Origin: Sphingobium phenoxybenzoativorans
Lineage (GTDB): Bacteria > Pseudomonadota > Alphaproteobacteria > Sphingomonadales > Sphingomonadaceae
Assembly: GCF_001757355.1 (NCBI RefSeq)
Contig: NZ_MINO01000003.1
Coordinates: 110,421 to 174,420 of the forward strand
DNA length: 64,000 bases
Direction of reading: 5' to 3'
The notes under the pieces are model-generated. The model searched no databases and was not told the origin of the DNA. It saw nothing but the letters and a program-made list of their open reading frames with translations. A program made the position numbers and the translations under genes. Positions 36,889 through 46,157 of this stretch are shown piece by piece; positions within the stretch are counted from its first letter, which is position 1; each line of letters opens with the position of its first letter.

Positions 36889-37556
36889 GCCCCTATCCTC
36901 GTCAGTCGCGATAGACGGCGATCAAGCATCTGCAACCGCATCCCATGCACCAGCAACGCGGCGATCGCTGTCGGGATGGCATGCAGCCCCAGGCTAACCG
37001 GGGTCAGGACGATGCCGTAGTTCAATAGGAAACTCAGCATCAGCAGGATCGACCCGATGGCGATGAAAATATCCTCGCCAAAAAACAGCGCCACATTGTC
37101 GACCGCGGCGGCATGCGCGCGCAATTTGTAACGAAGCGCGGGATCAAGCGGCAACTGCCTTTCGGCGGCGGCCTCCGTCATAGGAGCCACGAGCGGCCGC
37201 ACCATCTGCACATGTCCGCCCAGGGAAGTCAGCCCCAGTGCAGCCGTCCCCTGCCGAAGCAGAAAATACGCGAACAGCACACGGCCTGCGGTCACACGCT
37301 TCAGACCCGTGATCAGCCGCGCCGCCTGTTCCTGCAGGCCAGCGCGCTCAAGCAGGCCGATCATCGGCAGGATCAGCCATACGACGGCTATGAAGCGGCT
37401 GTCCCGCACCGCCGCGCCCAGCCGCTCGATCGTGGCGATGATGTCAAGGCCCGCGGCGAGGCCCGTCACAAGCGCGGCGCAAGCCACCACCAGCATCGCG
37501 TTCAGCCGCAGAATGAAACCCAGAATGATGACCGCGATGCCAGAAAGGACCAGCAT
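36885..37556 (-). CDS. DUF969 family membrane protein, putative 5-oxoproline transporter subunit
   Basis: A 223-residue membrane protein with about six hydrophobic segments, opening MLVLSGIAVIILGFILRLN. FIAVVWLILPMIGLLERAGL and RQGTAALGLTSLGGHVQMVR are characteristic of DUF969. It starts 16 bases after the winged-helix regulator gene and is translationally coupled to DUF979. The two probably form one cytoplasmic-membrane carrier for pyroglutamate. Confidence 0.9.
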   Translation of the reverse strand: MLVLSGIAVIILGFILRLNAMLVVACAALVTGLAAGLDIIATIERLGAAVRDSRFIAVVWLILPMIGLLERAGLQEQAARLITGLKRVTAGRVLFAYFLLRQGTAALGLTSLGGHVQMVRPLVAPMTEAAAERQLPLDPALRYKLRAHAAAVDNVALFFGEDIFIAIGSILLMLSFLLNYGIVLTPVSLGLHAIPTAIAALLVHGMRLQMLDRRLSRLTRIGA

Positions 37557-37572
37557 GCCGCCCCTACTCCGC

Positions 37573-38106
37573 CTAGAGTGTCGCGGCCGCGCGGGCGGCC
37601 TGATTGTAGCTTCCCGATAGCAGACGCATCTGCTGGGCGAGTTGGGAAAGCATGTCTTCGCTCGGCCCTTGGCTTCTGGCCGGACCGACGAGCAATTGTT
37701 CCCGGATTTGGCGATAATTCTCGCAGAAGGCGATCCCGGCTGCCGTCGGCCCGATCAGCTTTTCCTTCCCCGCCCTTGTCGCCTCGACCAGACCCGCCGC
37801 CTCCAGCTTGCGCAGCGCGTAAGTCGCCAGATGCGTATCTTCTATGTCCAAGACCAGGGTGATGTCCGTCAGCCGCTTGGGACGGTCGCGGTGCCGCACC
37901 GTGTGCATGATCAATACTTCAAGCGGCGTCAGTTGCGCGCCCGCTGCCGCTGCGCACCGGACCATCCAGCGGTGGTAGGCGGTCGCCGCCAGATTGATGC
38001 TGAACTCCAGCTCCGACAGCGCGGGCGAAGCGCCGTCCGCCAGATGGGCCGAAGAAACGACCGGACGCCCCTTGGATGCAGACTTCGACTGAGTGGACTT
38101 GGCCAT
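37573..38106 (-). CDS. winged-helix (MarR-like) DNA-binding regulator
   Basis: A 177-residue regulator. The Ala/Ser/Lys-rich leader (1-20) precedes a helical dimerisation part and a winged helix: LTPLEVLIMHTVRHRDRPKR, LTDITLVLDIEDTHLATYAL (recognition helix region) and KLEAAGLVEATRAGKEKL (wing). Start 38106 follows AGAGGGGG. It heads the minus-strand transporter operon and is divergent from 5-oxoprolinase, the usual place for a local regulator. Confidence 0.87.
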   Translation of the reverse strand: MAKSTQSKSASKGRPVVSSAHLADGASPALSELEFSINLAATAYHRWMVRCAAAAGAQLTPLEVLIMHTVRHRDRPKRLTDITLVLDIEDTHLATYALRKLEAAGLVEATRAGKEKLIGPTAAGIAFCENYRQIREQLLVGPARSQGPSEDMLSQLAQQMRLLSGSYNQAARAAATL

Positions 38107-38148
38107 GAAAACCCCCTCTGAATGGCCATATTCTGCCATTTGCAATCA

Positions 38149-38173
38149 TTTTGTCAAGCCGATGTAGACAAAA
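38149..38173. promoter_or_regulatory. candidate operator between the winged-helix regulator and 5-oxoprolinase genes
   Basis: TTTTGTC (38149-38155) and GACAAAA (38167-38173) form a perfect 7-bp inverted repeat with an 11-base spacer. It lies in the 123-base divergent promoter region. MarR-family dimers bind palindromes of about this size, so it is the best candidate site for the neighbouring regulator. Confidence 0.55.
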
Positions 38174-38229
38174 CGTCGATAAATTGTCATCGTGAGTCGC
38201 AGATTTTCAGGGGGGTCCCGTTTCGAGTC

Positions 38230-41200
38230 ATGGGTGGTTGGCAATTCTGGGTGGATCGTGGCGGTACTTTTACCGATATTGTGGCGCGCACGCCCGGCGG
38301 TGACCTGCGCACAATCAAGCTTCTGAGCGAGAATCCTGCGCATTATCGTGACGCCGCCGTCGCCGGCATCCGGCAGTTGCTTGACCTTGCGCCGGATGCG
38401 CCTCTGCCATCCCATCTGATCGACCGGGTGAAGATGGGCTCGACGGTCGCCACCAACTCCTTGCTGGAACGCAAGGGCGCCAAGACCCTGTTGCTGATCG
38501 ACCGGGGCTTTGCCGACGTGCTGCGCATCGGCAATCAGGCGCGGCCAGATCTCTTTGCGCTCGATATCCACCGGCCGGAGCCACTATATGCAGCCGTCGA
38601 GGAGATTGGCGGGCGCGTCAACGTGGATGGCGAGACACGCACGCCGCTCGACGAGAATGATCTGCTCGCCCGCCTGCATGAGTATCGCACACAGGGTTTC
38701 GAGGCATGCGCCATCGCCTTGATGCATGCGTGGAAACATCCGCACGCCGAGCGGCGAGTGGCCGAACTGGCGCATCAGGCCGGTTTCCCTTGGGTTTCGA
38801 CCAGTCATGAAGCAAGCCCCTCGATCGGCCTGGTCGCGCGCGCTCATACGGCGGTGGTCGACGCCTATCTTTCGCCCATTCTGCGCCGTTATGTCGATCA
38901 GGTCGTTTCTGAGCTGGGCGACACACGGCTCTATTTCATGCAGTCAAGCGGCGGACTGACCGATGCAGCGCTGTTTCGCGGCAAGGATGCGATCCTGTCC
39001 GGTCCGGCGGGCGGGGTCGTCGGCGCGGCCCGCACGGCCGAGGCCATCGGCATTGACCGCATCATCGGCTTCGACATGGGCGGCACTTCGACGGACGTCG
39101 CCCTCTATGCGGGACGCTTCGAGCGCGAGTTCGACACGGAGATTGCCGGTGCGCCGGTGCGCGTGCCGACGATGGCAATCCACACCGTCGCGGCTGGCGG
39201 CGGGTCGATCCTGCATTTCGATGGCGTCCGTTTCCGCGTTGGCCCGGACAGTGCGGGCGCGCAGCCGGGACCGGCCGCCTATCGCAATGGTGGCCCACTG
39301 ACCGTCACTGACGCCAACATCATGCTTGGCAAGGTTCAGCCCGCGCGTTTCCCCCACATATTCGGTCCGAACGCCAATCAGCCGCTCGATGCCGAAGTAG
39401 TGCAAACGAAATTCGAGGAACTCGCGCAGGAGGTTTCCCGCGCGAGCGGGGACAACTGGACTGCAACGCGGGTCGCCGAGGGTTTCGTACGGGTTGCCGT
39501 CGAGAGCATGGCGCAGGCGATCAAGCGGATTTCGCTGGAAAAGGGGCATGACGTCCGCCAGTTCGCGCTGCAATGCTTTGGCGGAGCGGGTGGCCAGCAT
39601 GCCTGCCTGATCGCCGAGACGCTGGGCATGGAGCGTATACTCATCCATCCCTTTGCCGGAGTCCTCTCGGCCTACGGCATGGGCCTCGCTGATCAGAGCC
39701 TGATCGCGCAACAGGCCATAGAACGGGATCTGGACGACGCCACGGTGAGGGATGTCGAGCAGCTTCTGGCCGACACGGAACGGCAAAGCGCCGCCGAACT
39801 TCTCGCGCGCGAACCGGAGCCGGTGGACATTCTTTTCCACCGTCAGGCGGAACTGCGCTATGCCGGAACCGACACAGCGCTCAGTGTGGCGTTCGGCAAT
39901 GCCGGAGCCATGCGCACCGCCTTTGAACAGGCGCACGCGCAACGCTTTGGTTTCCATACGCCGGACCGCGCCCTCATTCTGGAAAGCGTTACGCTGGAGG
40001 CGATCGTGCCCGGCGAGCCGGCCAAGCCGCTGACCGAGGCGCCAGCCGCTGCGCCATTTGAAGGCGAAGATGCCCAAATCACCTTGTGGAGCGGAGAGGA
40101 AGCGCATGCGGCGACTGTCCACCAGCGGGAAAGTCTGGCGCGCGGGACCCGCATCATTGGCCCTGCCCTTATCTGCGACGCGCTATCGACAACGGTAATT
40201 GAACCGGGCTGGCAGGCGGAGGTCTCGACCGGCGGTATATTATTGCTGGAGCGGCAAGCACAGGCGGAAACGGCAGATACGGCGAATGGCGCAACCTTCA
40301 AAAAGGCCGATCCCGTCCTGCTCGAGCTGTTCAACAACCGCTACATGGCTGTAGCTGAACAGATGGGCGTGGTGCTGCAGCACACCTCGACCAGCGTGAA
40401 TATCAAGGAACGGTTGGACTATTCCTGCGCTGTATTTGACGCTCAGGGCAATCTTATCGCCAATGCTCCGCATGTGCCGGTGCATCTGGGTGCGATGGGC
40501 GACAGCGTGCGCACCGTCCTGCGCCTGCGCGGAGACACGCTCAAGCCCGGCGATATGATCGTCCTCAACAATCCCTTTTCCGGCGGCACACACCTGCCCG
40601 ACGTGACGGTCGTGGCGCCTGTGTTCGATGACAGCGGACGCGAATTGCGCTTCTTCGTCGGTAACAGGGCGCATCATACCGACATTGGCGGCACGACGCC
40701 GGGATCGACCCCGCCCGACTCTGCCAGTCTGGAGGAGGAAGGCGTCGTCATCGACAACTTCCTGATTCTGGATGGCGGCCAGTTCCAGGAGCACGCGTTC
40801 CGCGACCTGCTTGCCGATGCGCCATGGCCCGCGCGCAATCCGGACATCAACGTCGCGGACATTCGCGCGCAGATCGCCGCTAATGAGACCGGGGTGCGCG
40901 AACTGCAGGCGATGGTCCGGGAACAGGGCTGGCCGCTGGTCCTCGCCTATATGGGTCATGTCATGATCCACGCGGAAGAGAGCATCCGCCGCGTTTTCGC
41001 CAAGCTGAAGGATGGCGAATTCGCCTATCCCATGGATGATGGCGGAATGTTGCGCGTGGCCGTGCGCATCGATCATGGCGCGCGCGAGGCAACGATAGAT
41101 TTCAGCGGCACGACCGCGCAGCATGGCGGCAATTTCAATGCCCCGCCCGCCATTGTGCACGCAGTGGTACTCTATGTTTTCCGGTGCTTCGTTTATGACG

Positions 41201-41835
41201 CCATCCCGCTCAACGAAGGCTGCTTCACACCGCTGCGGATCATTTTGCCAGAGGGCAGTTTCCTCTCGCCCCGGCCCGGCAGCGCCGTGGTCGCCGGCAA
41301 TACGGAGGTAAGCCAGGCCATCTGCAACGCCCTGCTCGGCGCACTCGGCGCCGTGGCGTCCAGCCAGGGGACGATGAACAACTTCCTGTTCGGCAACGAC
41401 CAGTATCAATATTATGAAACGATTGGCGGCGGGTCCGGCGCTGGCGACGCGTTCGACGGCGCGTCCGCCGTCCATACCCACATGACCAATACCCGCCTTA
41501 CCGACCCGGAAGTGCTGGAACTGCGATATCCGGTATGGGTCGAGCAGACTGCGATCCGCCGCCATTCCGGCGGCGATGGCCGCCATCGCGGCGGCGATGG
41601 CATGATCCGGGCGCTTCGCTTCCTCGAACCGATGACGGCCACCCTCGTCTCGTCTCGGCGTCAGGTCGCGCCCTTTGGCATGGCCGGCGGCACGGATGGC
41701 ATGCCCGGCCGGCAATGGGTCATGCGGGCCGGCGGCCAGCAGGAAGATGTCGCCGGCTGCGGCTCGATCGACATTGGCGCGGGCGACCTGGTCGTCATTG
41801 AAACGCCCGGCGGCGGGGGTTTCGGCGCTCATTAA
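38230..41835 (+). CDS. 5-oxoprolinase (fused hydantoinase A/B family)
   Basis: A 1,201-residue fusion of the HyuA and HyuB parts, the single-chain architecture of ATP-dependent 5-oxoprolinase (5-oxoproline to glutamate). The ATP-grasping actin-like HyuA half (about 1-690) starts [14 protein letters not shown] and has [16 protein letters not shown] and [16 protein letters not shown]. The HyuB half (about 700-1,200) has [50 protein letters not shown] and a Gly-rich tail ending GGGFGAH. Start ATG 38230 is the first consistent with family N termini. The neighbours (DUF969/DUF979, regulator) favour 5-oxoproline over hydantoin. Confidence 0.93.
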   Translation: MGGWQFWVDRGGTFTDIVARTPGGDLRTIKLLSENPAHYRDAAVAGIRQLLDLAPDAPLPSHLIDRVKMGSTVATNSLLERKGAKTLLLIDRGFADVLRIGNQARPDLFALDIHRPEPLYAAVEEIGGRVNVDGETRTPLDENDLLARLHEYRTQGFEACAIALMHAWKHPHAERRVAELAHQAGFPWVSTSHEASPSIGLVARAHTAVVDAYLSPILRRYVDQVVSELGDTRLYFMQSSGGLTDAALFRGKDAILSGPAGGVVGAARTAEAIGIDRIIGFDMGGTSTDVALYAGRFEREFDTEIAGAPVRVPTMAIHTVAAGGGSILHFDGVRFRVGPDSAGAQPGPAAYRNGGPLTVTDANIMLGKVQPARFPHIFGPNANQPLDAEVVQTKFEELAQEVSRASGDNWTATRVAEGFVRVAVESMAQAIKRISLEKGHDVRQFALQCFGGAGGQHACLIAETLGMERILIHPFAGVLSAYGMGLADQSLIAQQAIERDLDDATVRDVEQLLADTERQSAAELLAREPEPVDILFHRQAELRYAGTDTALSVAFGNAGAMRTAFEQAHAQRFGFHTPDRALILESVTLEAIVPGEPAKPLTEAPAAAPFEGEDAQITLWSGEEAHAATVHQRESLARGTRIIGPALICDALSTTVIEPGWQAEVSTGGILLLERQAQAETADTANGATFKKADPVLLELFNNRYMAVAEQMGVVLQHTSTSVNIKERLDYSCAVFDAQGNLIANAPHVPVHLGAMGDSVRTVLRLRGDTLKPGDMIVLNNPFSGGTHLPDVTVVAPVFDDSGRELRFFVGNRAHHTDIGGTTPGSTPPDSASLEEEGVVIDNFLILDGGQFQEHAFRDLLADAPWPARNPDINVADIRAQIAANETGVRELQAMVREQGWPLVLAYMGHVMIHAEESIRRVFAKLKDGEFAYPMDDGGMLRVAVRIDHGAREATIDFSGTTAQHGGNFNAPPAIVHAVVLYVFRCFVYDAIPLNEGCFTPLRIILPEGSFLSPRPGSAVVAGNTEVSQAICNALLGALGAVASSQGTMNNFLFGNDQYQYYETIGGGSGAGDAFDGASAVHTHMTNTRLTDPEVLELRYPVWVEQTAIRRHSGGDGRHRGGDGMIRALRFLEPMTATLVSSRRQVAPFGMAGGTDGMPGRQWVMRAGGQQEDVAGCGSIDIGAGDLVVIETPGGGGFGAH

Positions 41836-41964
41836 TTAAAATACAAAATAATATATGCAGGAAATACAATAATATAACAGATAAAAATAGTATAATACAA
41901 ACATACCACAAGATCTTTATTTGAAAACTTCCAAGGAGAGGAGGGTCACATAAAATCAAGGGGA
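41836..41964 (+). promoter_or_regulatory. very AT-rich leader before the TonB receptor gene
   Basis: This 129-base stretch is almost entirely A and T in its first 85 bases, in sharp contrast to the surrounding genes. It includes TATAAT-like runs (for example AGTATAATAC near 41889) and ends with AGGAGAGGAGGG. It probably carries an independent promoter for the receptor. No clear hairpin terminator for the upstream gene is visible. Confidence 0.5.
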
Positions 41965-44580
41965 ATGGTTATGACGTATTATAGCAAGAATTTCTTATCC
42001 CTCGCGACTTCATTAGCGGCAATCGGAATAGCTCTGACGGCACAGTCGGCCCTTGCGGCAGACGCAGGTGAAGCATCCGCCCAGACCGGAACTTCAGCGG
42101 ATCAGTCATCCGCTCCGGCGGCCAGCACCAGCGCCGAGGAATATGGCGATATGGTCATCGTCACCGGTTCGCGCACCGCTGGACGGACCGTCTATACCAG
42201 TGAATCGCCGATCGACTCCTTCTCCGCCGAAGACATTACGCGCACGACCAAGACCGACCTTCTGGAAAGCCTGGCCGTGCTGGTGCCTTCCCTCGATCTG
42301 CCCCGCACCCCCGGTTCATCGGCGCGCATCGTTCGCGGTCCCTATCTGCGCGGCCTCAGCCCGGGCCACACACTGGTCCTTGTAAACGGCAAACGCCGCC
42401 ACGCGACATCGACCCTTGGGGTTGGCGGCACCAGCGCGGCGCAATCGGTCGATATCGCAATGATCCCGTCCGCAGCGATCGAGCGGATGGAGGTGCTGCG
42501 TGACGGTGCTTCGGCGATTTACGGTTCGGACGCGATTGCGGGTGTCATCAACTTCATCACGAAGAAGGATGATACCGGGCTTACCGCCTTCGGACGCTTC
42601 GGCACCTTTGGCGATGGCGAAGGCAAGACCTATTCGGCCTATATCGGCAAGGGCTTTCAACTTGGCGAACAGGGTCACCTCTATGTGACGGCGCAATATG
42701 AAAAGCGCGGCCGCACATTCCGCGGCTCGCCCGTCCCCTCCGACATCCTCTATTATTTCCCCCTGAACGCCAGCGGCAACCCCATCCTGCCAAGGGGCGC
42801 CCTTACTCAGCCGACCCTCCCGGCTGGCGCCACGCCAGACCCTCGCGAGGCGACGCGCGACAGCAATGCCTCCCAGATTCAGGGCGAGTCCCCCTACACC
42901 ACCAAATCCCTGTCTGCGGATCTTGGCTTCGAACTCAGCGACAGCGTTCGCCTCTATTCGTTCGGCACCTATGCGGAGCGCGATGCGGATCTGTTCAACG
43001 CCTTCCGCCTGCCGCTGCGCAATGAAAATGTCCGCGCCATCTTCCCTGACGGCTTTTCACCCATCCGCGACCAGAAAGAGAAAGACTTCGAGGTCATGTT
43101 CGGCCTGGAAGGCGACATCGGCTCCTGGAACTGGGACATCAGCACGACATATGGCGGCAACAAGGCGCGTATCGGCGCGCATGACACGGTGAACCCTTCC
43201 TACGGTCTCGACAGCAAGACCAAATTCTATATCGGCACTACCGACTATACCGCTTGGACAACCAATATCGGCGTGAAGCGCGCATTCGATCTGCCGATCA
43301 GCGCCAAGCCGGTCGAGTTCGCCGCAGGCGCGGAATATCGCAAGGAAAAGTTCCTCGTTCATGCCGGTGAACCGCAATCCTATTCCTGCGGCGGCGCGTC
43401 CGTGCTTGATGGCCCCAACGCCGGCATGCCGCTCACCAGCTACAGCTATTGCGGATCGCAGGCGGTATTCGGCTACACGCCCGACAATGAAGTGAACGCA
43501 ACGCGCAACAATAAATCGGCCTATGCGGAACTGTCCTTCTATCCGCTGGAAAACTGGTCGATCAGCGCAGCGGGCCGTATTGAGGATTATTCGGACTTTG
43601 GCACGGCCAAGATCGGCCGGCTGTCGACACGCTTCGAAATCATCCCGGCCCTGGCGTTGCGCGCAACGATCGGCAACGCATTCCAGGCGCCGACGTTGGC
43701 TACCATCTCCTACCGGGCGCAGGTGAACTGGGGCACCTACATCGCCTTCTCCTTCCCGGTGACTTCACCGGAGGCGCTTGCCCTGGGTTCCCAACCGCTG
43801 GAGCCGGAACGGTCAAACAATCTGAGCGCCGGCTTCGTCGCCACATTGTCTGACCGCATCCATCTCTCGGTCGATGCCTACCAGATCAAGGTGAAGGATC
43901 GGGTCTCGCTATCCACGACGATCCGCGACGCCATCTATCCCGGTTCCGGGGCGCTGCTGGTGTCGGTCGGCCTCGAACCGGATGCCGCCATCAACTATTT
44001 CATCAACGCCGCGAACACCCGCACCCGCGGCGTGGAGGCGGTGCTCGACGGCCTTGTCGATATGAATGATCTGGGCCGCCTGAGATGGTCGCTCTCGGCA
44101 AATTACAACCGGACGAAGGTCACCGGCCTTGCCGAGACCTCGCTGGTTCTGGCGGCCTTCAACGTGCCGGTGTTCAGCCTGGCGGACACCCGCAATCTTG
44201 AAAACCGCTCGCCGCGCAGCAAGGTGGTGGCGGATTTCGTCTGGTCGATCGGCAAGTTCGACCTGAACCTGCGTGAAACCTATTATGGCAAGACGATCCG
44301 TTACGGCACGCCTACGACCATCCCGACCTCCGGACCTTATGCCGGAATGAGGGAGATCGGCTATAATATCGGGAACCTTTTCACCACCGACGCCAATATC
44401 AACTACAACATCAACGACCAGTTCACACTGAGCCTGTCGGCCAACAATCTGTTCGCGAAAAAGCCGGCGTTGATGCCCGTCCCGCTTCTCCAGCCGATTC
44501 AGTCCTACGCCTATGACGAAAGCGGCCCGGTCAGTTCCGACGGCGCCTTCTTCGCTGTCGGCCTGAGAGCGAAATGGTGA
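41965..44580 (+). CDS. TonB-dependent receptor
   Basis: An 871-residue outer-membrane receptor. Signal peptide (about 1-32, ending QSALAAD), plug domain (about 65-195; IERMEVLRDGASAIYGSDAI, TLVLVNGKRRH) and a long barrel ending FFAVGLRAKW. It lacks the STN signalling domain of the receptor at 55 kb, but the two share the NGKRRH plug loop and are paralogous. Gene order suggests it imports pyroglutamyl or other cyclic-amide compounds for the 5-oxoprolinase and exported-peptidase genes on either side. Confidence 0.93.
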   Translation: MVMTYYSKNFLSLATSLAAIGIALTAQSALAADAGEASAQTGTSADQSSAPAASTSAEEYGDMVIVTGSRTAGRTVYTSESPIDSFSAEDITRTTKTDLLESLAVLVPSLDLPRTPGSSARIVRGPYLRGLSPGHTLVLVNGKRRHATSTLGVGGTSAAQSVDIAMIPSAAIERMEVLRDGASAIYGSDAIAGVINFITKKDDTGLTAFGRFGTFGDGEGKTYSAYIGKGFQLGEQGHLYVTAQYEKRGRTFRGSPVPSDILYYFPLNASGNPILPRGALTQPTLPAGATPDPREATRDSNASQIQGESPYTTKSLSADLGFELSDSVRLYSFGTYAERDADLFNAFRLPLRNENVRAIFPDGFSPIRDQKEKDFEVMFGLEGDIGSWNWDISTTYGGNKARIGAHDTVNPSYGLDSKTKFYIGTTDYTAWTTNIGVKRAFDLPISAKPVEFAAGAEYRKEKFLVHAGEPQSYSCGGASVLDGPNAGMPLTSYSYCGSQAVFGYTPDNEVNATRNNKSAYAELSFYPLENWSISAAGRIEDYSDFGTAKIGRLSTRFEIIPALALRATIGNAFQAPTLATISYRAQVNWGTYIAFSFPVTSPEALALGSQPLEPERSNNLSAGFVATLSDRIHLSVDAYQIKVKDRVSLSTTIRDAIYPGSGALLVSVGLEPDAAINYFINAANTRTRGVEAVLDGLVDMNDLGRLRWSLSANYNRTKVTGLAETSLVLAAFNVPVFSLADTRNLENRSPRSKVVADFVWSIGKFDLNLRETYYGKTIRYGTPTTIPTSGPYAGMREIGYNIGNLFTTDANINYNINDQFTLSLSANNLFAKKPALMPVPLLQPIQSYAYDESGPVSSDGAFFAVGLRAKW

Positions 44581-44654
44581 GTCTTTCCACGTCAGTCTGA
44601 AACATCTCCAGCCGGACCGGGGCCGGTCCGGCGGAACAGGATCATGAGGTCGAA

Positions 44655-46028
44655 ATGAGCAACGATATTACTCGCAGAAGCATGATGGGCAGCATCGCTG
44701 GCGGCGCGATGCTGCCCTACGCCACCGCCATCGCGGCGCAGGTGGACGGAACACCGCCGGTCACTTTCAACAGCGCGAAACACAAACGCCTGGTTGACAA
44801 GATCGACCAGAAAGGCGCGCTGGCTTTCCTTTCCAAGACTGTCCAGCATAAGAGCTTTACCGATACGGAGGGAGAGAATGATCTCGCCAAGTTCATCGCG
44901 GAATCGATGAAGGCGGACATTCCCGGCATTGAGGCGATCGCGCAGCCCTATGAAGGCCGTCCTAACGGGAAACTCAAAACCCGGTACAACGCTATCGGCG
45001 TGCTGAAAGGCACAGGCGGCGGCAAGAGCATCATGTTCAATGGCCATATCGACACCAACCCGGTGACAGAAGGCTGGACAGTCGATCCGTTCGCCGGGCT
45101 CGTCGACAAGGATTTCATCTACGGCATCGGCGTCTCCAACATGAAGGCCGGTTGCGCCGCTTATTACTGGGCGTTGAAGGAACTGGTGAAGGCGGGCGTA
45201 AAGCTGAAGGGCGACGTCACTCTCACCTTCGTCAGCGCAGAACTGGCGGGCGGCCTGGGCACCATGGCCGTGCTCGATGGCGGTTATCGCGCGGATTATT
45301 TCATCAACCCGGAACCGACCGATCTGATCGCCCTAACCATGCATGCGATCGGCAGCTCCCTGGATATCGAGCTGATCGGTTCGACCCGGCACATGTCGAA
45401 GCGCGAGGAAGCGGTCGATACGATCATGGCGGCCTGCGACCTTATTCCCAAGCTCAACGCCATGACTTTCCGCGGAGCGCTCAGCGCAGAACATGCCTCA
45501 ATCAACCGCGTGCATGTCGGCGTGGTGCACGGCGCGCTGGGACGGCAGCTTGACGAGTGGCGCCCGCCGCAGGTGGCCGACTATGTGAAGATCAAAGGGT
45601 CCGCACGCTATGCGCCGGGCCAGACGCATGAAGGCGCAATGGCCGATATCCAGTTGCAGCTCGACGCTCTGGAAAAGCGCTTTCCGGGGTTGAAGGCCAA
45701 TAATCTGGCTGTGGACAGGAAGCCTGACCCGATCCGGCAGAAAGGCTATTTCGTCTCGCGCGATGCGCCAATCGTGAAGGCGGTCAACGACGCCTATATG
45801 ACCGTCCGCCGCGCTCCGCAGCCGACAGGGCCGGAAACGACCAACGCCCGCTACTATGGAACCGACTCTCCGATGCTGCAGAATATTGGCGGCATGCAGG
45901 GCCTCGTCTGCGGACCGGGCGGCCGCTACAACACCATGCCGGATGAGCGGGTCGACATTGTCGACTATATCGACATGATCAAGGTGTTCATGCTGACGAT
46001 CGTCAATATTTGCGGGATCGAAAGCTGA
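44655..46028 (+). CDS. Tat-exported M20 family metallopeptidase
   Basis: A 457-residue M20/ArgE/DapE-family amidohydrolase. The N terminus ITRRSMMGSIAGGAMLP is a twin-arginine signal (R7-R8), so it should be folded in the cytoplasm and exported to the periplasm. IMFNGHIDTNPV, GIGVSNMKAGCAAYYWALKE and TLTFVSAELAGGLG supply the di-zinc and catalytic blocks, although the usual EE pair (catalytic Glu) reads as SAE here. Such enzymes remove amino acids or acyl groups from small amides. It is downstream of the receptor and probably processes what is imported. Confidence 0.88.
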   Translation: MSNDITRRSMMGSIAGGAMLPYATAIAAQVDGTPPVTFNSAKHKRLVDKIDQKGALAFLSKTVQHKSFTDTEGENDLAKFIAESMKADIPGIEAIAQPYEGRPNGKLKTRYNAIGVLKGTGGGKSIMFNGHIDTNPVTEGWTVDPFAGLVDKDFIYGIGVSNMKAGCAAYYWALKELVKAGVKLKGDVTLTFVSAELAGGLGTMAVLDGGYRADYFINPEPTDLIALTMHAIGSSLDIELIGSTRHMSKREEAVDTIMAACDLIPKLNAMTFRGALSAEHASINRVHVGVVHGALGRQLDEWRPPQVADYVKIKGSARYAPGQTHEGAMADIQLQLDALEKRFPGLKANNLAVDRKPDPIRQKGYFVSRDAPIVKAVNDAYMTVRRAPQPTGPETTNARYYGTDSPMLQNIGGMQGLVCGPGGRYNTMPDERVDIVDYIDMIKVFMLTIVNICGIES

Positions 46029-46078
46029 TCTTCGGGATCGTTCCCCGAACCGGATCGATGAGAGACCGCTGATAATAA

Positions 46079-46110
46079 ACCGGCGATGCAGGCCCCTCTG
46101 CATCGCCGGT
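46079..46110 (-). terminator. hairpin between convergent genes
   Basis: A 13-bp perfect stem (ACCGGCGATGCAG and its complement) with a 6-base loop. On the minus strand it is followed by TTTATTAT, so it could act as an intrinsic terminator for the MFS gene ending at 46158, and as a barrier for the M20 transcript. Confidence 0.6.
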
Positions 46111-46157
46111 CAATCGCTCCTGGTCAGTCGCCTGCTTGTGAAGGCTTGTCCTGACCT

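Noticed and set aside
38944..40122. 392-codon minus-strand frame
   Set aside because: Antisense to the fused 5-oxoprolinase.
41560..41610. GGCGGCGATGGCC-type repeat
   Set aside because: In-frame codon repetition (Gly-Asp-Gly-Arg-His) inside the 5-oxoprolinase tail; too short and irregular for a repeat array.
40240..41832. 530-codon minus-strand frame
   Set aside because: Antisense to the HyuB half of 5-oxoprolinase; His/Asp/Arg-rich mirror composition.
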